A stretch of DNA of 64,000 nt from Dryocosmus kuriphilus (lineage: Eukaryota; Arthropoda; Insecta; Hymenoptera; Cynipidae), in contig CM076190.1 of assembly GCA_038277395.1 (NCBI GenBank), positions 232,410,082-232,474,081 on the forward strand, in the 5' to 3' direction. The notes under the pieces are model-generated. The model searched no databases, had not been told where the DNA came from, and saw only the letters and a program-made list of their open reading frames with translations. Both the position numbers and the translations under genes were made by a program. Within the stretch, counting starts at the first letter, position 1, and every line of letters starts with the position of its first letter. Of this stretch, positions 23,494-33,848 are shown piece by piece.

Positions 23494-25190
23494 TTATCCA
23501 TTTTTTCTATTAGAGAATTTATTTTTAGAAAGTTCATCAATTTCTGGTCTCTTTAGCGAATATTCCCAGAAAATGGATAATTGTCAATGAAAAAAATTAG
23601 GTGTTTCACATAAAGTGCAAGTTGAAACAATTTTAGGTGATGTTTGAGAGTTTTCACCTTAAGTCGATATTTTTTATCAAAAAGGTTATATCTTTTACTT
23701 TTGTATATTGTCGTCGCAAAGGCTTTTCTTACAAGTCATTATTTCTTTTAGAAATCTTACAAGTTTTAAGAATATGATATTATGTTAGGTATTTCTCGTC
23801 AAAAATCGTTACATGTTTAGAAAACTTGTGAGACTAAAATCTTTGGAGCTTCAATGAAATCATTAAAAAGTTATGAAATTCATTGCAATGCCTTAAAATT
23901 TTTAAAATCTCTTGAAATTATTTGAAATCTGTTATTAATTAATATTTTTCGAAATCATTAAATTCCGTAGAAGTCCCTTTAATTTAACATTTAAAATGCC
24001 CTGAAATATTTGGGAATATTGCAAAATTCTTTGAGATGCCTTGAAAATGTTATAATTTCACATAATTGTACGACTATTTCTACGGATTTCAACAATTTCA
24101 AAAGATATGTAAATTAAAACAAATTTGAAATAATATCACTGAATTTAAGTTACTTTAAAAGATACCAAAGGATTTCAAGAGATCGCATTTATAAAGACTT
24201 TAAAGAATTTTAAAGAATTTCATAAGATTTAAAGGATTGCATAGGAATTCCAGGTATTAAAAAAATTTCAGAGTATCTAAAAGTTTCAAGAGGTTTTAGA
24301 GAATTAACTATGTTTTAAGGGATTTTAGGAAATCGGAACGTATTTCTACAGAACTCTAGGTAATAAGCTAATTTTTTTATTTTTAAAGTGTTTTAAATCA
24401 TTTATACGCATCTGTAACTATTTCAAACCCACCAAAGGAGTTCAACATGGGTTCGAAGATTTCAAGGAATATCAACAGGTTTTCATGCAAATATTTAAAA
24501 TGCCTAACTTAAATGACGGAGTAATTGATAATATTTAAACCTTATCAATTATAAAAATGTGCTTTCTAAAATTTTGGAAATTTAAATTGTAAAAGCTCGA
24601 AAAGTTAAACTTACTATCCCAGTTGAAATAAACAAGGTTTCTCCTATCATCGTATAAGAACGTTGGACGCCTTGACCTTCGAAGCAGAGGACCGCCTGTA
24701 AGAAAAAGGATGGGCATATTTTATTAAAGCATTTCTGCAACGACCCCAATTGCGTTTTCGTAACAGTTCATAAAACTTCGACCAATTTTCAAATATAGGA
24801 TTGCTTCTAATTTTTTATCATGTATTTCCTCTGAATACATATCAGGCCACATATATGAATGGTTTCATATACACGATCAATACAAAATTATACGCTAATT
24901 AAACCTATGAGTTATAGCTATATAGTAATAGTTATAATTACACCAATATATATATATATATATATATATTGAGTCTTTTAACGATTTGGAGGTTTTTGAA
25001 TTTAAATAGAGAATATCTATAACTTATCCAAACTAGAAACACTCTTTTAACGTCCAATATCAAAATTTAAGTAAAAAGTTGTCAAATAAAAAGCAATTCT
25101 CTGATGAAATTTGTACCATTGAAACTAAACGCTTGAAAGGGCTTCTAGCAAAACACAAACAAGAAAAACAAAAGAAAAGGAGGGATAAGT
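23494..25190. repeat. Degenerate minisatellite and AT-rich spacer
   Basis: From about 23800 to 24500 the sequence is loosely periodic (AAGGATTTCAAGAGAT, TTTAAAGAATTTTAAAG), the same family as 17030-18000. A short (AT)n lies at about 24949-24970. The rest shows no gene. Confidence 0.5.
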
Positions 25191-25194
25191 GTGT

Positions 25195-25233
25195 TGCCTT
25201 GATAAGGTTTTGTTAAGCACCGAAACGTTGGCA
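25195..25233 (+). ncRNA. Degenerate hammerhead-ribozyme-like motif
   Basis: TGCC (25195-25198) pairs with GGCA (25230-25233) as stem I; GGT (25206-25208) pairs with ACC (25219-25221) as stem II; GAAAC-GTT (25222-25229) gives the second half of the core. The first core half reads TTGATAA instead of CUGANGA, so two conserved positions deviate and it is unlikely to cleave. It resembles the better motif at 27306-27348. Confidence 0.3.
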
Positions 25234-25525
25234 TGCTTTGTAATTGGTTTTCGGTTGGGTCTTAAACAAAGTCGAAACAAAAGAAGACGAGGGAAACAAT
25301 AAGAAGGAAGCGAATTTTGTTGATTGCCTTCCTTTTCCCCCTCTTTTTTTGTTCTTCCCGTTTAAATATTGCTAGTGACTTCCGAGCAAAGAAATTAGTA
25401 GTCAACACGCAAATTAAAAAGACTTATAGTCCAGCCAAGACAAGAGTCTAGGTAAAGGGGTAGAATAATCGAATAGTTTTACTATCGCCACGATAAGAAC
25501 CACAATCCCGGAGGGCCCACACTAA

Positions 25526-25990
25526 ATTGTAACAATAGAATTAACAACATGGGCTTGGCGCCGAGGTTGGGTCACCGAAGAGGAGCAAGGGGAACTATAT
25601 CGTAGGCGACAACGAGCACAATTTCCGACACCGACACCACCCACGGGAACGAACTGACAGATAATAAACGACGCGCAGCCGATACGGGCGTTAGGCGGTC
25701 CGCCGACCACCAAGGAAGCAATACGTGATGGCAGAACGCCGACGAAATGACGCAGCAGTTCCACGCTGGTCAAGGGAGGCAGCACCGTTAACTCACTGCG
25801 GCAACGAGCGAGATTACTTCGCCAACTCGACGCTGTGGCGCCACTATCAACGGCGAATGACAGTACTAAGACGACCGTCGCGCCTGCCCGAGCCAACCCT
25901 ACCCGGGCAAGAATGGACAAGCGACCGTGGGTCGAACCATCAATGGGAGTACTCGAAGTCACGGAGGAAAACCTGATTGGCCGGCGGTGA
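25526..25990 (+). pseudogene. Unrecognised protein-like frame with one stop
   Basis: In a GC-rich island, this frame is open for 154 codons apart from an in-frame TGA at 25655-25657. The product is rich in Arg, Thr and Pro, starts with a Trp-rich segment (TTWAWRRGWVTEEEQGELY) and has a PTPTPPTG stretch. No ATG begins it, so it would be an exon or a truncated frame. The composition recalls a retroelement gag or linker, but I recognise no domain. Overlapping frames on both strands are also open because of GC content, which lowers confidence. Confidence 0.25.
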
Positions 25991-26325
25991 CGTCGTTGAA
26001 ACACACATTGGCGGTTACAGTCGACGAAGCCGGTTCAGACCTAATGAGCCAAACAGTAACCGTTACACGGGATGGCGGCGGACCGACTGGAGATTGAGGG
26101 AAGGAAGCTCGAGCAGACGAGAGACGCTTCACTCGTGTACTTGGATCGGCGGCGACGTGGTGCGAGAAAGATATGGAAGTGAAACCCAGTCCACTAAAGA
26201 GAATTTAAAGTTGAAACCCTGTGGAGGAATCGGAAGACTTCGTGCAGTCGTTTCAACGTAAGTGGTAATCTCACATGCAATTCCGTGAGTGCGTAAAACA
26301 GTTTATGAAAGCTGATCGAGAACCC

Positions 26326-27042
26326 TGTGACACCCGGAGCTTAGGGAACGCCCGGCTCAAAGCCCGACTTTAGACTAGTGGAGGCGGGAGTATCTCACGA
26401 GAGCCGATGGCTGTGCACAAGATAAAGGACGTCGGATGACGTGGTGCCGACGCGGGTCTCTCGGGCGGCCATATTGTCGATAGAGGGTCCTTCTGGTAAG
26501 CCGATCTGTCCTTTCTGTGCGTTTGAGAATAAAATGTAACAGCTAACCTGCAGGTGTCGCAAACCTAGTACGCTCTCTCGCATTGGTGGGCAAGGTCCTG
26601 TATAGTGCGGGCGGTTTATTTCAAATTATAATTTGTTCATACAACGCTAAAAATGTTTTAATGTTCAGACCGAGTTCGTCATTAATCACATCTTGATTAA
26701 AGGATTCATTTTATTGAAAAACGATATTCAGCGTCAAGTGCTTATTAACAGCGAAATTCTCTCTCACTCAGGCGACATCACCTCCTCCTCCTGTCTCGTG
26801 ATAAGTGAGCTAGCGCGCCTGTCTGCCGTTACAGGATAGCCGACGGAGTGCGGATAGTGTAGTCCCTATCTGGCGCCAAGAAATAAAATAAACGAATTTC
26901 GTGGGTTGCTAGTCGTTCGAAAGAGTGTGTCCCACGAACACGGTTTATTCCGATCATCGGGTCACGGCAAAGGAGGCAGGTAAGTGTTAACCATCTTGTA
27001 ACCGGTTTCGTCCTAGGCCACACCAGGCCAGGTCCCGTTACA
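26326..27042. mobile_element. Possible solo LTR
   Basis: The segment begins TGTGACACCCGGAGC and ends GGTCCCGTTACA, so both strands read TG...CA. It is GC-richer than its surroundings, contains two AATAAA motifs (near 26528 and 26883) and has no protein frame. The 5-base flanks (AACCC and GTGCA) do not match and I find no primer-binding site or purine tract beside it. Orientation is undecided. Confidence 0.3.
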
Positions 27043-27305
27043 GTGCATATACGAGGAAAGGTTTGGTATCTGCGCCTGCTCAGTATCGCTTGTACCTCGT
27101 TGTGTGCATGTCACCAAGAATGTCATTCGAATCACTGACTGTTATTATAGCCTTTACTTAATAAAAAAATTTTAACTACCTATTTGTTCTTTGCCAATGC
27201 TTATACCTTAGAATAAATGTGGTTCATCATTGCCTTGTTATTAACATAATGCTTCTTCATTTTTCTTTGTGACTGTGCTTAATTGTTTTTTTAAATTAAA
27301 ATTCT

Positions 27306-27348
27306 AGCCTGAAGAAGTTGGCAAATCCCTAGCCAACGAAACGTCGCT
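27306..27348 (+). ncRNA. Hammerhead-ribozyme-like motif (type I, short stem III)
   Basis: Core CTGAAGA at 27309-27315, stem II GTTGGC (27317-27322) pairing with GCCAAC (27332-27337) around a 9-base loop, then GAAAC (27338-27342) and GTC (27343-27345), with AGC (27306-27308) and GCT (27346-27348) forming stem I. All core positions fit the hammerhead consensus CUGANGA...GAAA...UH. The minimal ACGT stem III matches hammerheads described in Penelope-like retroelements, which often work as dimers. No Penelope reverse transcriptase is seen nearby, so it would be a detached end. A chance match is less likely but possible. Confidence 0.45.
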
Positions 27349-27359
27349 GCACCAAAATT

Positions 27360-28320
27360 AATCAGCATAAGATACTGTTTACCCCTGACGATCCATTGTT
27401 AATATCTAATTCAAATTCAACATGAAGGATATAATTTTACAAAAATTTTGTTTCTAACTATTTTAAAACTTCTGTTTAGTAGAAATTTCGGATTATTCAA
27501 TTTCAAGCTATTATAATTTCTCTCAAACCATGACCTGCTGGCCTGTAGATAAATCAGGAATAGGATCGCCGAGACGATTCAACTGATTCTCATTAGTTAA
27601 ATAAATATTTGTTTATCTTAATTAATTCGACTAGCTAGGAAACAACAATTATTTAAATGAATGAATAAATTATTCGTCTGTAGTTTCTCCATCTTTCGTT
27701 TAATTTGTTTCAGTTTGTTAACATTATTTATTTCTATACTCATTTTTGTGTAACGATTTTTCTGGAATCATGCTAAAATTATAAGAGATGCATTAAATAG
27801 AAAAATCATTATAATAAAAACAAGTTTTGTACACAGAATTCTATACTGCCTATTTTAGACTGTATTTTAATTATTTTTTTAATTACGTGAGAGCACAAAT
27901 CCATCTGGGGTTACAAAATAATCTAGTTCGGCTCCACTCGGCCCATAAAGCTGCCGGTCAACTGATTCTGCAAGAAGCATTGGGATTTTTTATTAACGAG
28001 ATTTCTCAACAAAACTAATTGTACTTTTGTATCAGTTAATAAAACCTACACTCATTTTCAAAATATATATGGTTTGTTGGCAATTCTTGTCATTTATTTT
28101 ACGGGAAAATGTGATTTTTCACACACTCCTTTACTTAGCATAACCATCTTTTTGATACTATATATCTGGGACACAAAAATGAAAGATAAAGTTTCTCTGT
28201 TGTTGAGAAAAATTGTATAATTCGCTTTAAAAAAAAATTATCATAATCAAAGAATGATTTGGCCCACATAAAACTCGTACAATGTCTTCTTTATGTTGAA
28301 ACAAAAAATATATATATATA
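27360..28320. other. Intergenic with one small protein-like frame
   Basis: Mostly AT-rich. A frame at 27827-28018 ends in a more GC-rich, amphipathic-looking stretch (HKAAGQLILQEALGFF) and its TAA is followed by AATAAA about 20 bases on, so it could be a terminal exon (an acceptor-like TATTTTAG precedes it near 27850). I do not recognise it. Confidence 0.25.
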
Positions 28321-29590
28321 CGATGTGTGATCAAAAAGTAATGTGACTTTTTGAATTTCGCAGAATGTGTAGAGTCGATGTTCGTTTTTTTTCTTATGTT
28401 GGTACACTCGTCCCAAACACATGTGCAGAGCTTCAGCTATATAGCATTTTTTGTTTGTTTGTGAGAGGCATAAAGGTTAGAAGTGTTTTGCATGCTCCGC
28501 GATTTTCTGCTGTCGAAAAAAATGGATCAAAGAATTTGCATTCAATTGTGTGTAAAACATTGAATTAAGTGCTCCAAAACACTTGAAATGTTGATAACGG
28601 CATACGGTGAGTGTACCCTGCGTAAAAAAGTGTTTATAAGTCGTACAAGCTCTTTCGAGAAGGCCAAGAAGATGTTAATGACGAATCTCGGCCTGGACGT
28701 CCCAGCACGTCAAAAACTGATGAAAACGTTGAAGAAGTGAAGAAAATATTATTGGCAAATCGTCGAATTACCATTAGAGAAGTTGCTGATGATGCCGGCT
28801 TCTCGTTTGGCTCGTGCCAAGCGATTTTAGTGGATATTTTGGGCATGAGTCGTGTGTCAGCGAAATTTGTTCCGAAATTGCTAAATTTTGACCAAAAGAA
28901 CCGTTGCGTGAGCATCGCTCAGGAGCTGTTGCATGCCGTCAAAGGCGACCCAGACTTGCTAAAAAGGATCATAACAGGTGATGATACATGGGTGTATGGT
29001 TATGACGTCGAAGCTAATGTTCTGTCGTCCCAGTGGCATTATTCTGGATCACCAAGACCAAGGAAAGCACGCCAAGTTCGATCAAATGTCAAAGTTTTGC
29101 TTACCGTTTTCTTCGATTATCATGGCGTATTGAATCAGGAGTTCTTACCACAAGGTCGTACAGTTAAAAAAAAGTATTACCTTGAAGTTATGCGCCATTT
29201 ACGTGAAGTAATACGAAAAAAAAAACGTCCGGGATTGTGGAAAAACCAGTCATGGTTATTGCACAACGATAATGCGCCACCTCACACGTCATTGCTTGTT
29301 CGTAATTTTTTGGCCAATAACAAAACCATAATCATGCCTCAGCCACCGTATTCACCAGATTTGGCTCCCTGCGCCTTTTTCCTGTCTCCAAAACTGACAA
29401 GACCCATCAAAGGACGGCGTTTTGCGACGATTGAGGAGCAAAGGTCGCATCGCTGAAGGAGCTGAAGGCTATACCAAAAAGTGCTTATCAGAAATGCTTT
29501 GAAGATTGGAAAAAGCGCTGGCACAAATGTATTATATCCGAGGGGGATTACTTTGAAGGGGACAACCTCAATACTAATGAATAAATAAGG
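28321..29590 (+). mobile_element. Mariner element, right end missing
   Basis: Starts right after a TA with CGATGTGTGATCAAAAAGTA, closely matching the left TIR of the second mariner copy (33849-34896, inverted). The similarity continues through the transposase to the stop region near 29584 and then stops; no right TIR follows, so the right end is truncated. The TA insertion preference of mariner fits the left junction within a TATATA run. Confidence 0.8.
28521..29584 (+). pseudogene. Mariner transposase (D,D34D family), inactivated
   Basis: Encodes a mariner transposase, a DNA-binding DDD enzyme. The natural start MDQRICIQ lies at 28521; a TGA interrupts after about 13 codons and a frameshift follows near 28640. 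The long open part (28737-29456) holds the helix-turn-helix region, first catalytic D in TGDDTW (residue 82 of that frame), second D in HNDNAPPH (178), and the PPYSPDLAP motif. At the third catalytic position, 35 residues after the second, the frame has Ala (PCAFFLS) where the other copy in this window has Asp (PCDFFLF). Another frameshift near 29440 displaces the C-terminal KKRWHKCI segment. It is therefore inactive several times over. Confidence 0.85.
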
Positions 29591-30139
29591 GGTATTTACA
29601 ACTTCAGGCTCCTGCCGGAAGTGGTCTATTCAGACCGGAAGTCAATTTTTAAAATGGAATGATATGTACTTTTTATTGATTTAGATTCTACGCTAAAAAG
29701 TAAGAAACCTATGTAAGAAATTTTTTTTTTTGTAAATCTTCGTTTTCCTCCCCAAAATGCCTTTTGAAATGCTAGTGTTTCCCCGAGGAGTGAAGAATAG
29801 CATGTGATTAGATTAAAAAACATTTGAGTTTTATTATCACTTTTACAATTTTTAAACGAAAATTTGTTCTAACGTGTATTAAATTAATCTTAGACAAGTA
29901 AACTTAACAAAGAGTGAATAAATAGAAAATTTAAATAAATAAAACAGTCTATTTGTCTTAAGGATCAAACAATGAATATTTATATTTCGATTTAGAACTA
30001 GAAAGTATGAAAAGAAACATCTTTAAAGAATCAGTTTTAAAGGATTTTTTATATATATTTTTTATATCACAGTTTGCGAAACGCAGCAACATCAGCGCGC
30101 AATATTAAAATTGTCCAAAACTGTAAAAACTATCGAAGA
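29591..30139. other. AT-rich intergenic
   Basis: No gene or clear repeat. It begins directly where mariner similarity ends. Confidence 0.45.
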
Positions 30140-30480
30140 TACATGAAACTCATTTCATATTTGTTTTTTTGGTCTCTGATTCCAAATCCAACATCAAAAC
30201 TTCAAAATTCAAAACGGCGGACACAATATGGCGACCAAAATTTAAAAAAATTACTTATTTTTCATAAGACTCATTTTAGATTCGTTGTTTGGGTCTCTGA
30301 TTCCAAACCCATCATCAAAACTTCCAAGTTTAAAATGTCGGGTCCAGTATGGCGACCAAAATTTAAAAAAATGATTTATTTTTCACAAAGCTCACTTTAT
30401 ACTTGTTTCTTGGGTCTCTGATTTCAAATCCATCATCAAGACTTCGAAATTAAAAACAGCGGATCCAATTTGGCGATCGA
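30140..30480. repeat. 121-bp tandem repeat, about 2.8 copies
   Basis: The phrase GGTCTCTGATTYCAAA starts near 30171, 30292 and 30413, a period of 121 bases. Units also share CATCAARACTTC and ATGGCGACCAAAATTTAAAA. No coding role seen. Confidence 0.75.
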
Positions 30481-30785
30481 AGTTTTGCGTCAATGATTTT
30501 TTTTTAACCAAATTCTTTTTCGGGGTGCTTTTGATGTGAGTCCCCTCGCCTTTCACAATTATACTCTTATAAGGAAAGAAATAAAGAGAATTTGAATTGA
30601 AACGGACTAATCTGAAATGAAACTGAAGGGAATTAAACTGAACGAAACTGAATAGTGTTAAACCTGGGACTTCGTTTACGTATATACATGACATATTAAT
30701 ATACATAAAATTAGTTCGTCACATTACATGTAATTAGTTATCTACTTATCTTCAAGTTCATCTTTTGAAGATATTCCTTCTACAT

Positions 30786-31985
30786 CTAGAAAAGAATAAA
30801 ATTCTCTGAGAAGCCAGTTAAGTCTTCTTCAGATTCTTCACTGTCAGTGTCAGTATCTGCATCTGTTTCATTACACGGCATGGGAATATCTTTGGGAACA
30901 AGCAAGTTTCGCACTTCTGGAGGTAATTGTGTGTGCTTTCTTTCCTGAAGTCGTGCTTTGAGACTAAAAGAAGGAACTTTTGGGTTAAATGTGTTCATGG
31001 CACTATAAAACAAATCGTAAAGACTTGTATAAGGACTATTTTTTCTGCTGCAGTTATGTCTCTATTTCTTGTTATGCTTACTTCGCACCTCATGGGCTCC
31101 TCCATCAAATATTCCTGCAGGCAATAAACTGTTTTTGACAATGCTGCGCCATGGATCAGAATCTTGTGAACCATTTGAGGCATAGGGCATCGAGAGTAGT
31201 TTTTTATGTATAGTTCAGCAGTAGATTTGCATAACTTGTCAAAAAGAAGATGGATATTATTAAAAATATATTATTAAAGATCGGACGAGTTTGCATAGAT
31301 TTTGTATCTGTTATAATATTTAACACCTTTTCATCTTTGAGAGTCATAAATAAACAGAAATGAAATATTATTTTGACATTGCCAGTACCTAAAGAATGTT
31401 CATAAGCTTCAAATTTCTCAGTCTCGTTCTCAACTCTTTTCTTCTCTTTTAAAATAAAATATGCTGACTCATGTTCAAATTGCAGCTTAGTTGGATGACG
31501 CGATGTTGCGGATTTTAATGCTCGATTATGATCATCATTCATAACCGGCGTATTTTTGTATTACTGCTTATACAAGGAATGTCTTAAGCTACCATCGAAA
31601 TGCCAAGAGCGCACCAACACTGCTTCCATTTCTGCCAAACTTTCGGTCTGGATATATTGAAGGATTACTTCTATTTGTAAGTCGATAATTTGTTTAGCAG
31701 TATGGTTCGCTAATTCTAGAAGTGAGACTGTAGCTTCATTATCAGTAACAGACTCAAGTTTTTTCGGTGGTCTGCATTGTTCTTTGGCAGCTCTAACCTG
31801 TTGATACGCAGGGAAAATACCTCCACCTTGCTCATTTACTGAACAACGCATACTTATGTAATCGGCTTTTGAAGGACATCGATTTAACATATAAGATAAT
31901 GCCTTTTCAGGAGTTAATCTTTCAGCTGGTTTCGAATCTTTTAAAAAGCAGATAGCTTGTTAATAAAATTTTAGAATTTCTAAAA
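30786..31985 (-). pseudogene. Transib/RAG1-like transposase remnant
   Basis: Minus strand, about 370 codons in broken pieces. The frame 31890 to 31204 is continuous except for one stop at 31561-31563. It contains DFDGSxxHSxYKQ-type sequence (seen as HFDGSLRHSLYKQ), which fits the first catalytic Asp region of Transib/RAG1-like transposases, and DTKSMQT. After a frameshift (about 31190) comes MPQMVHKILIHGAALS and MEEPMRCE...TRNRD, which fits the region of the final catalytic Glu (EEA.EARNK in relatives). The C-terminal tail is acidic (TDADTDTDSEESEED). The cysteine pair expected after MQT is lost. The family assignment is from recalled motif similarity, so it is tentative; that this is a dead transposase is firmer. 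Confidence 0.5.
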
Positions 31986-32141
31986 TATGCTAAATTTATA
32001 AACGGAACATCTGCGATATCCGATAAAGTTGCTTCAGCAACAAAACTCCTATCTATTATTATATGTATGTTTGACCAGTTTTGGCATACTAACCTCGCGG
32101 CTCCACGCAGCCACGCTCCAGCGATGAAATCTCAGCGATAG

Positions 32142-32795
32142 ATTATCTCTCCCACATCGGCGGCATTCTATGAAGCTCCTCTCTATCGCGAGAACCAATC
32201 TCGAAAACCGACTTCCATCCAGGACACCCTACGACTCCGACCTCCTAACCCTCACCTGGAGTACGAATTGTTGGCTTTCAGTGTGACAAGTGCCACCTAT
32301 CGCATCCATCAAGGACCCCCCACAGTGGTTCCTCTAACGTGGGTTCCTCCGCCGTTAACCTCCGCCACGAAACAAACAACTGGCAGCCCATGCCCGACTG
32401 TCACGAAACAATCCGCAATACCTCCCGGCGATCGAGCGGACAACGCTCGAACTACCACTCCAACCAGGCTACCCTTCTCTGCCGATTCGACGACTCCGTA
32501 CCTTGATCTCAGTCCAGGTCGTTTTTCATGCTTCGACGCCCCACCGCCCTCTCCAAAAAAGACGAGAATCTACGAGCCGCTGGAATGGTATCCGGAGGAC
32601 AAGGCACTAACCGCTGATTGGACTTCCCTCTTGGGGATCGAAGCTCCATCCTTCGCCGTGACCCCAGAGGAGGAGTAGGAAGTACCTCGACCACGTAAAA
32701 ACGTAATCGACGTGCGCCGACAACGGCGACCTGTCACTCTCAGTGACCGCAACGCCTGCAACTACCCCATTATGGTGGACCACAGGCTCGCCTAA
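32142..32795 (+). pseudogene. Unrecognised Pro/Thr-rich frame before a histone-type stem-loop
   Basis: A GC-rich frame of 217 codons, open from just after a TAG at 32139, broken once by TAG at 32676-32678, and ending in TAA at 32793-32795. The N-terminal part reads FYEAPLYRENQSRKPTSIQD, then HLEYELLAFSVTSATYRIHQ, then a Pro/Thr/Ser-rich middle and an acidic WYPEDKALTADW segment; after the TAG the frame continues with basic RPRKN and RRQRRPVTL. No ATG lies in frame near the start, so it is an exon or 5'-truncated. Twenty-one bases after the TAA is a perfect histone-type stem-loop. A partial, deleted second copy of the unit follows at 32930-33140. I know no family for the protein; a retroelement ORF1 is possible. 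Confidence 0.35.
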
Positions 32796-33140
32796 TACCC
32801 TCTGATTTAATCTTCGGTCCTTTTCAGGACCAAGAATTATTTCAAACGAAGGGCATATCCTGCTCTTCAGACCTAATTCCCGTTAACAGGCTTTAGTCCC
32901 ACAAACAGTTATCAATTTGGTGCCCCACACTTCCCGGCGTTCGAGCCAAGAGCGCTCGAACTACCACTCCAACCAGGCTACGCGACCCTGCCTATTCAAC
33001 CACTCTGTATCATGATGCGAGTCCGGGATGTTGATAGTGGTTTGATATCCCAACACATATTTCAAACCAAGGGCATATCCTTCTCTTGAGACCTACTTCC
33101 CGTAAATAGGCTTTAGACCCCACAAGCTGTTATCAACTAA
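32421..33140. repeat. Partial tandem copy of the 32-kb unit
   Basis: Segments 32421-32520 and 32933-33030 both read CCCGGCGWTCGAGC then CTCGAACTACCACTCCAACC. Segments after the stem-loop (32840-32930) and 33060-33140 also match (GGGCATATCC, AGACCTA, TTCCCGT, AGGCTTTAG). The second copy lacks most of the frame and its stem-loop position reads GGTTTGATATCC instead. Confidence 0.65.
32816..32831 (+). promoter_or_regulatory. Histone-type 3' stem-loop
   Basis: GGTCCTTTTCAGGACC: six-pair stem, four-base TTTC-type loop, matching the metazoan histone mRNA stem-loop consensus, followed by AAGAATTATTTC and a purine-rich ACGAAGGG where a histone downstream element would be expected. It lies 21 bases after the stop of the frame ending at 32795. 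Confidence 0.55.
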
Positions 33141-33848
33141 GTTTTGAAAAAGAGCATTGATTAAAAAAAAAATATTTGAACTATCAGCAATAATATTTAA
33201 ATTTTTTATAAAAAATCACACCTTGAAACAGGTAAACTGATATATAATCATAAATTATTATATTCTCAAAAACAAGGAAAATTTTTTCAATGTAACTGTT
33301 TAATGTATAAGTGAAAAAGACCAATCTTTAACAAACTAGTTCAATTTTCACAAAAAAAATATGAATTAAAAAACAAAGTGTATTCTTAGCCAAACAGTTG
33401 AACTTTCAACCAAGAACATGATTTTTATACCAGAGATAGTTTTTTAACAAGCAATATGTCTAAACACGCACAAGGATCCTAAAATATGGTGTAATTGTTT
33501 CAAAGTGAAACAAAAATTTGAATTGATTATATATAAAGTCTTTCAAAAAATTAGAGGTATAATATACTTAGCATAATAAATGACGGAGGGAAAGACATGT
33601 GAAGTGTAACTATTGTAACATACGAGTACATGTTACACACACGGGTACGAGTTTACCGCAAACTCTCTGGATTAAAATATTTTTTTAATAGAAAATTGTA
33701 AAACATAATTACCAATAGACTATTTGATATGAATTAATAAAATTACTTTTTCGGTGAGCATATAACTGCGCAGTAGGACGAAACACGTGGAACGATTGTA
33801 ATATAGTGTAATTATGTCAGGGTGATATACAACTTTTATCGGAACATA

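Noticed and set aside
25522..26004. 160-codon minus frame rich in Val, Ser and Arg
   Set aside because: Low-complexity composition typical of the antisense of GC-rich coding-like sequence; no domain. The plus frame looks better.
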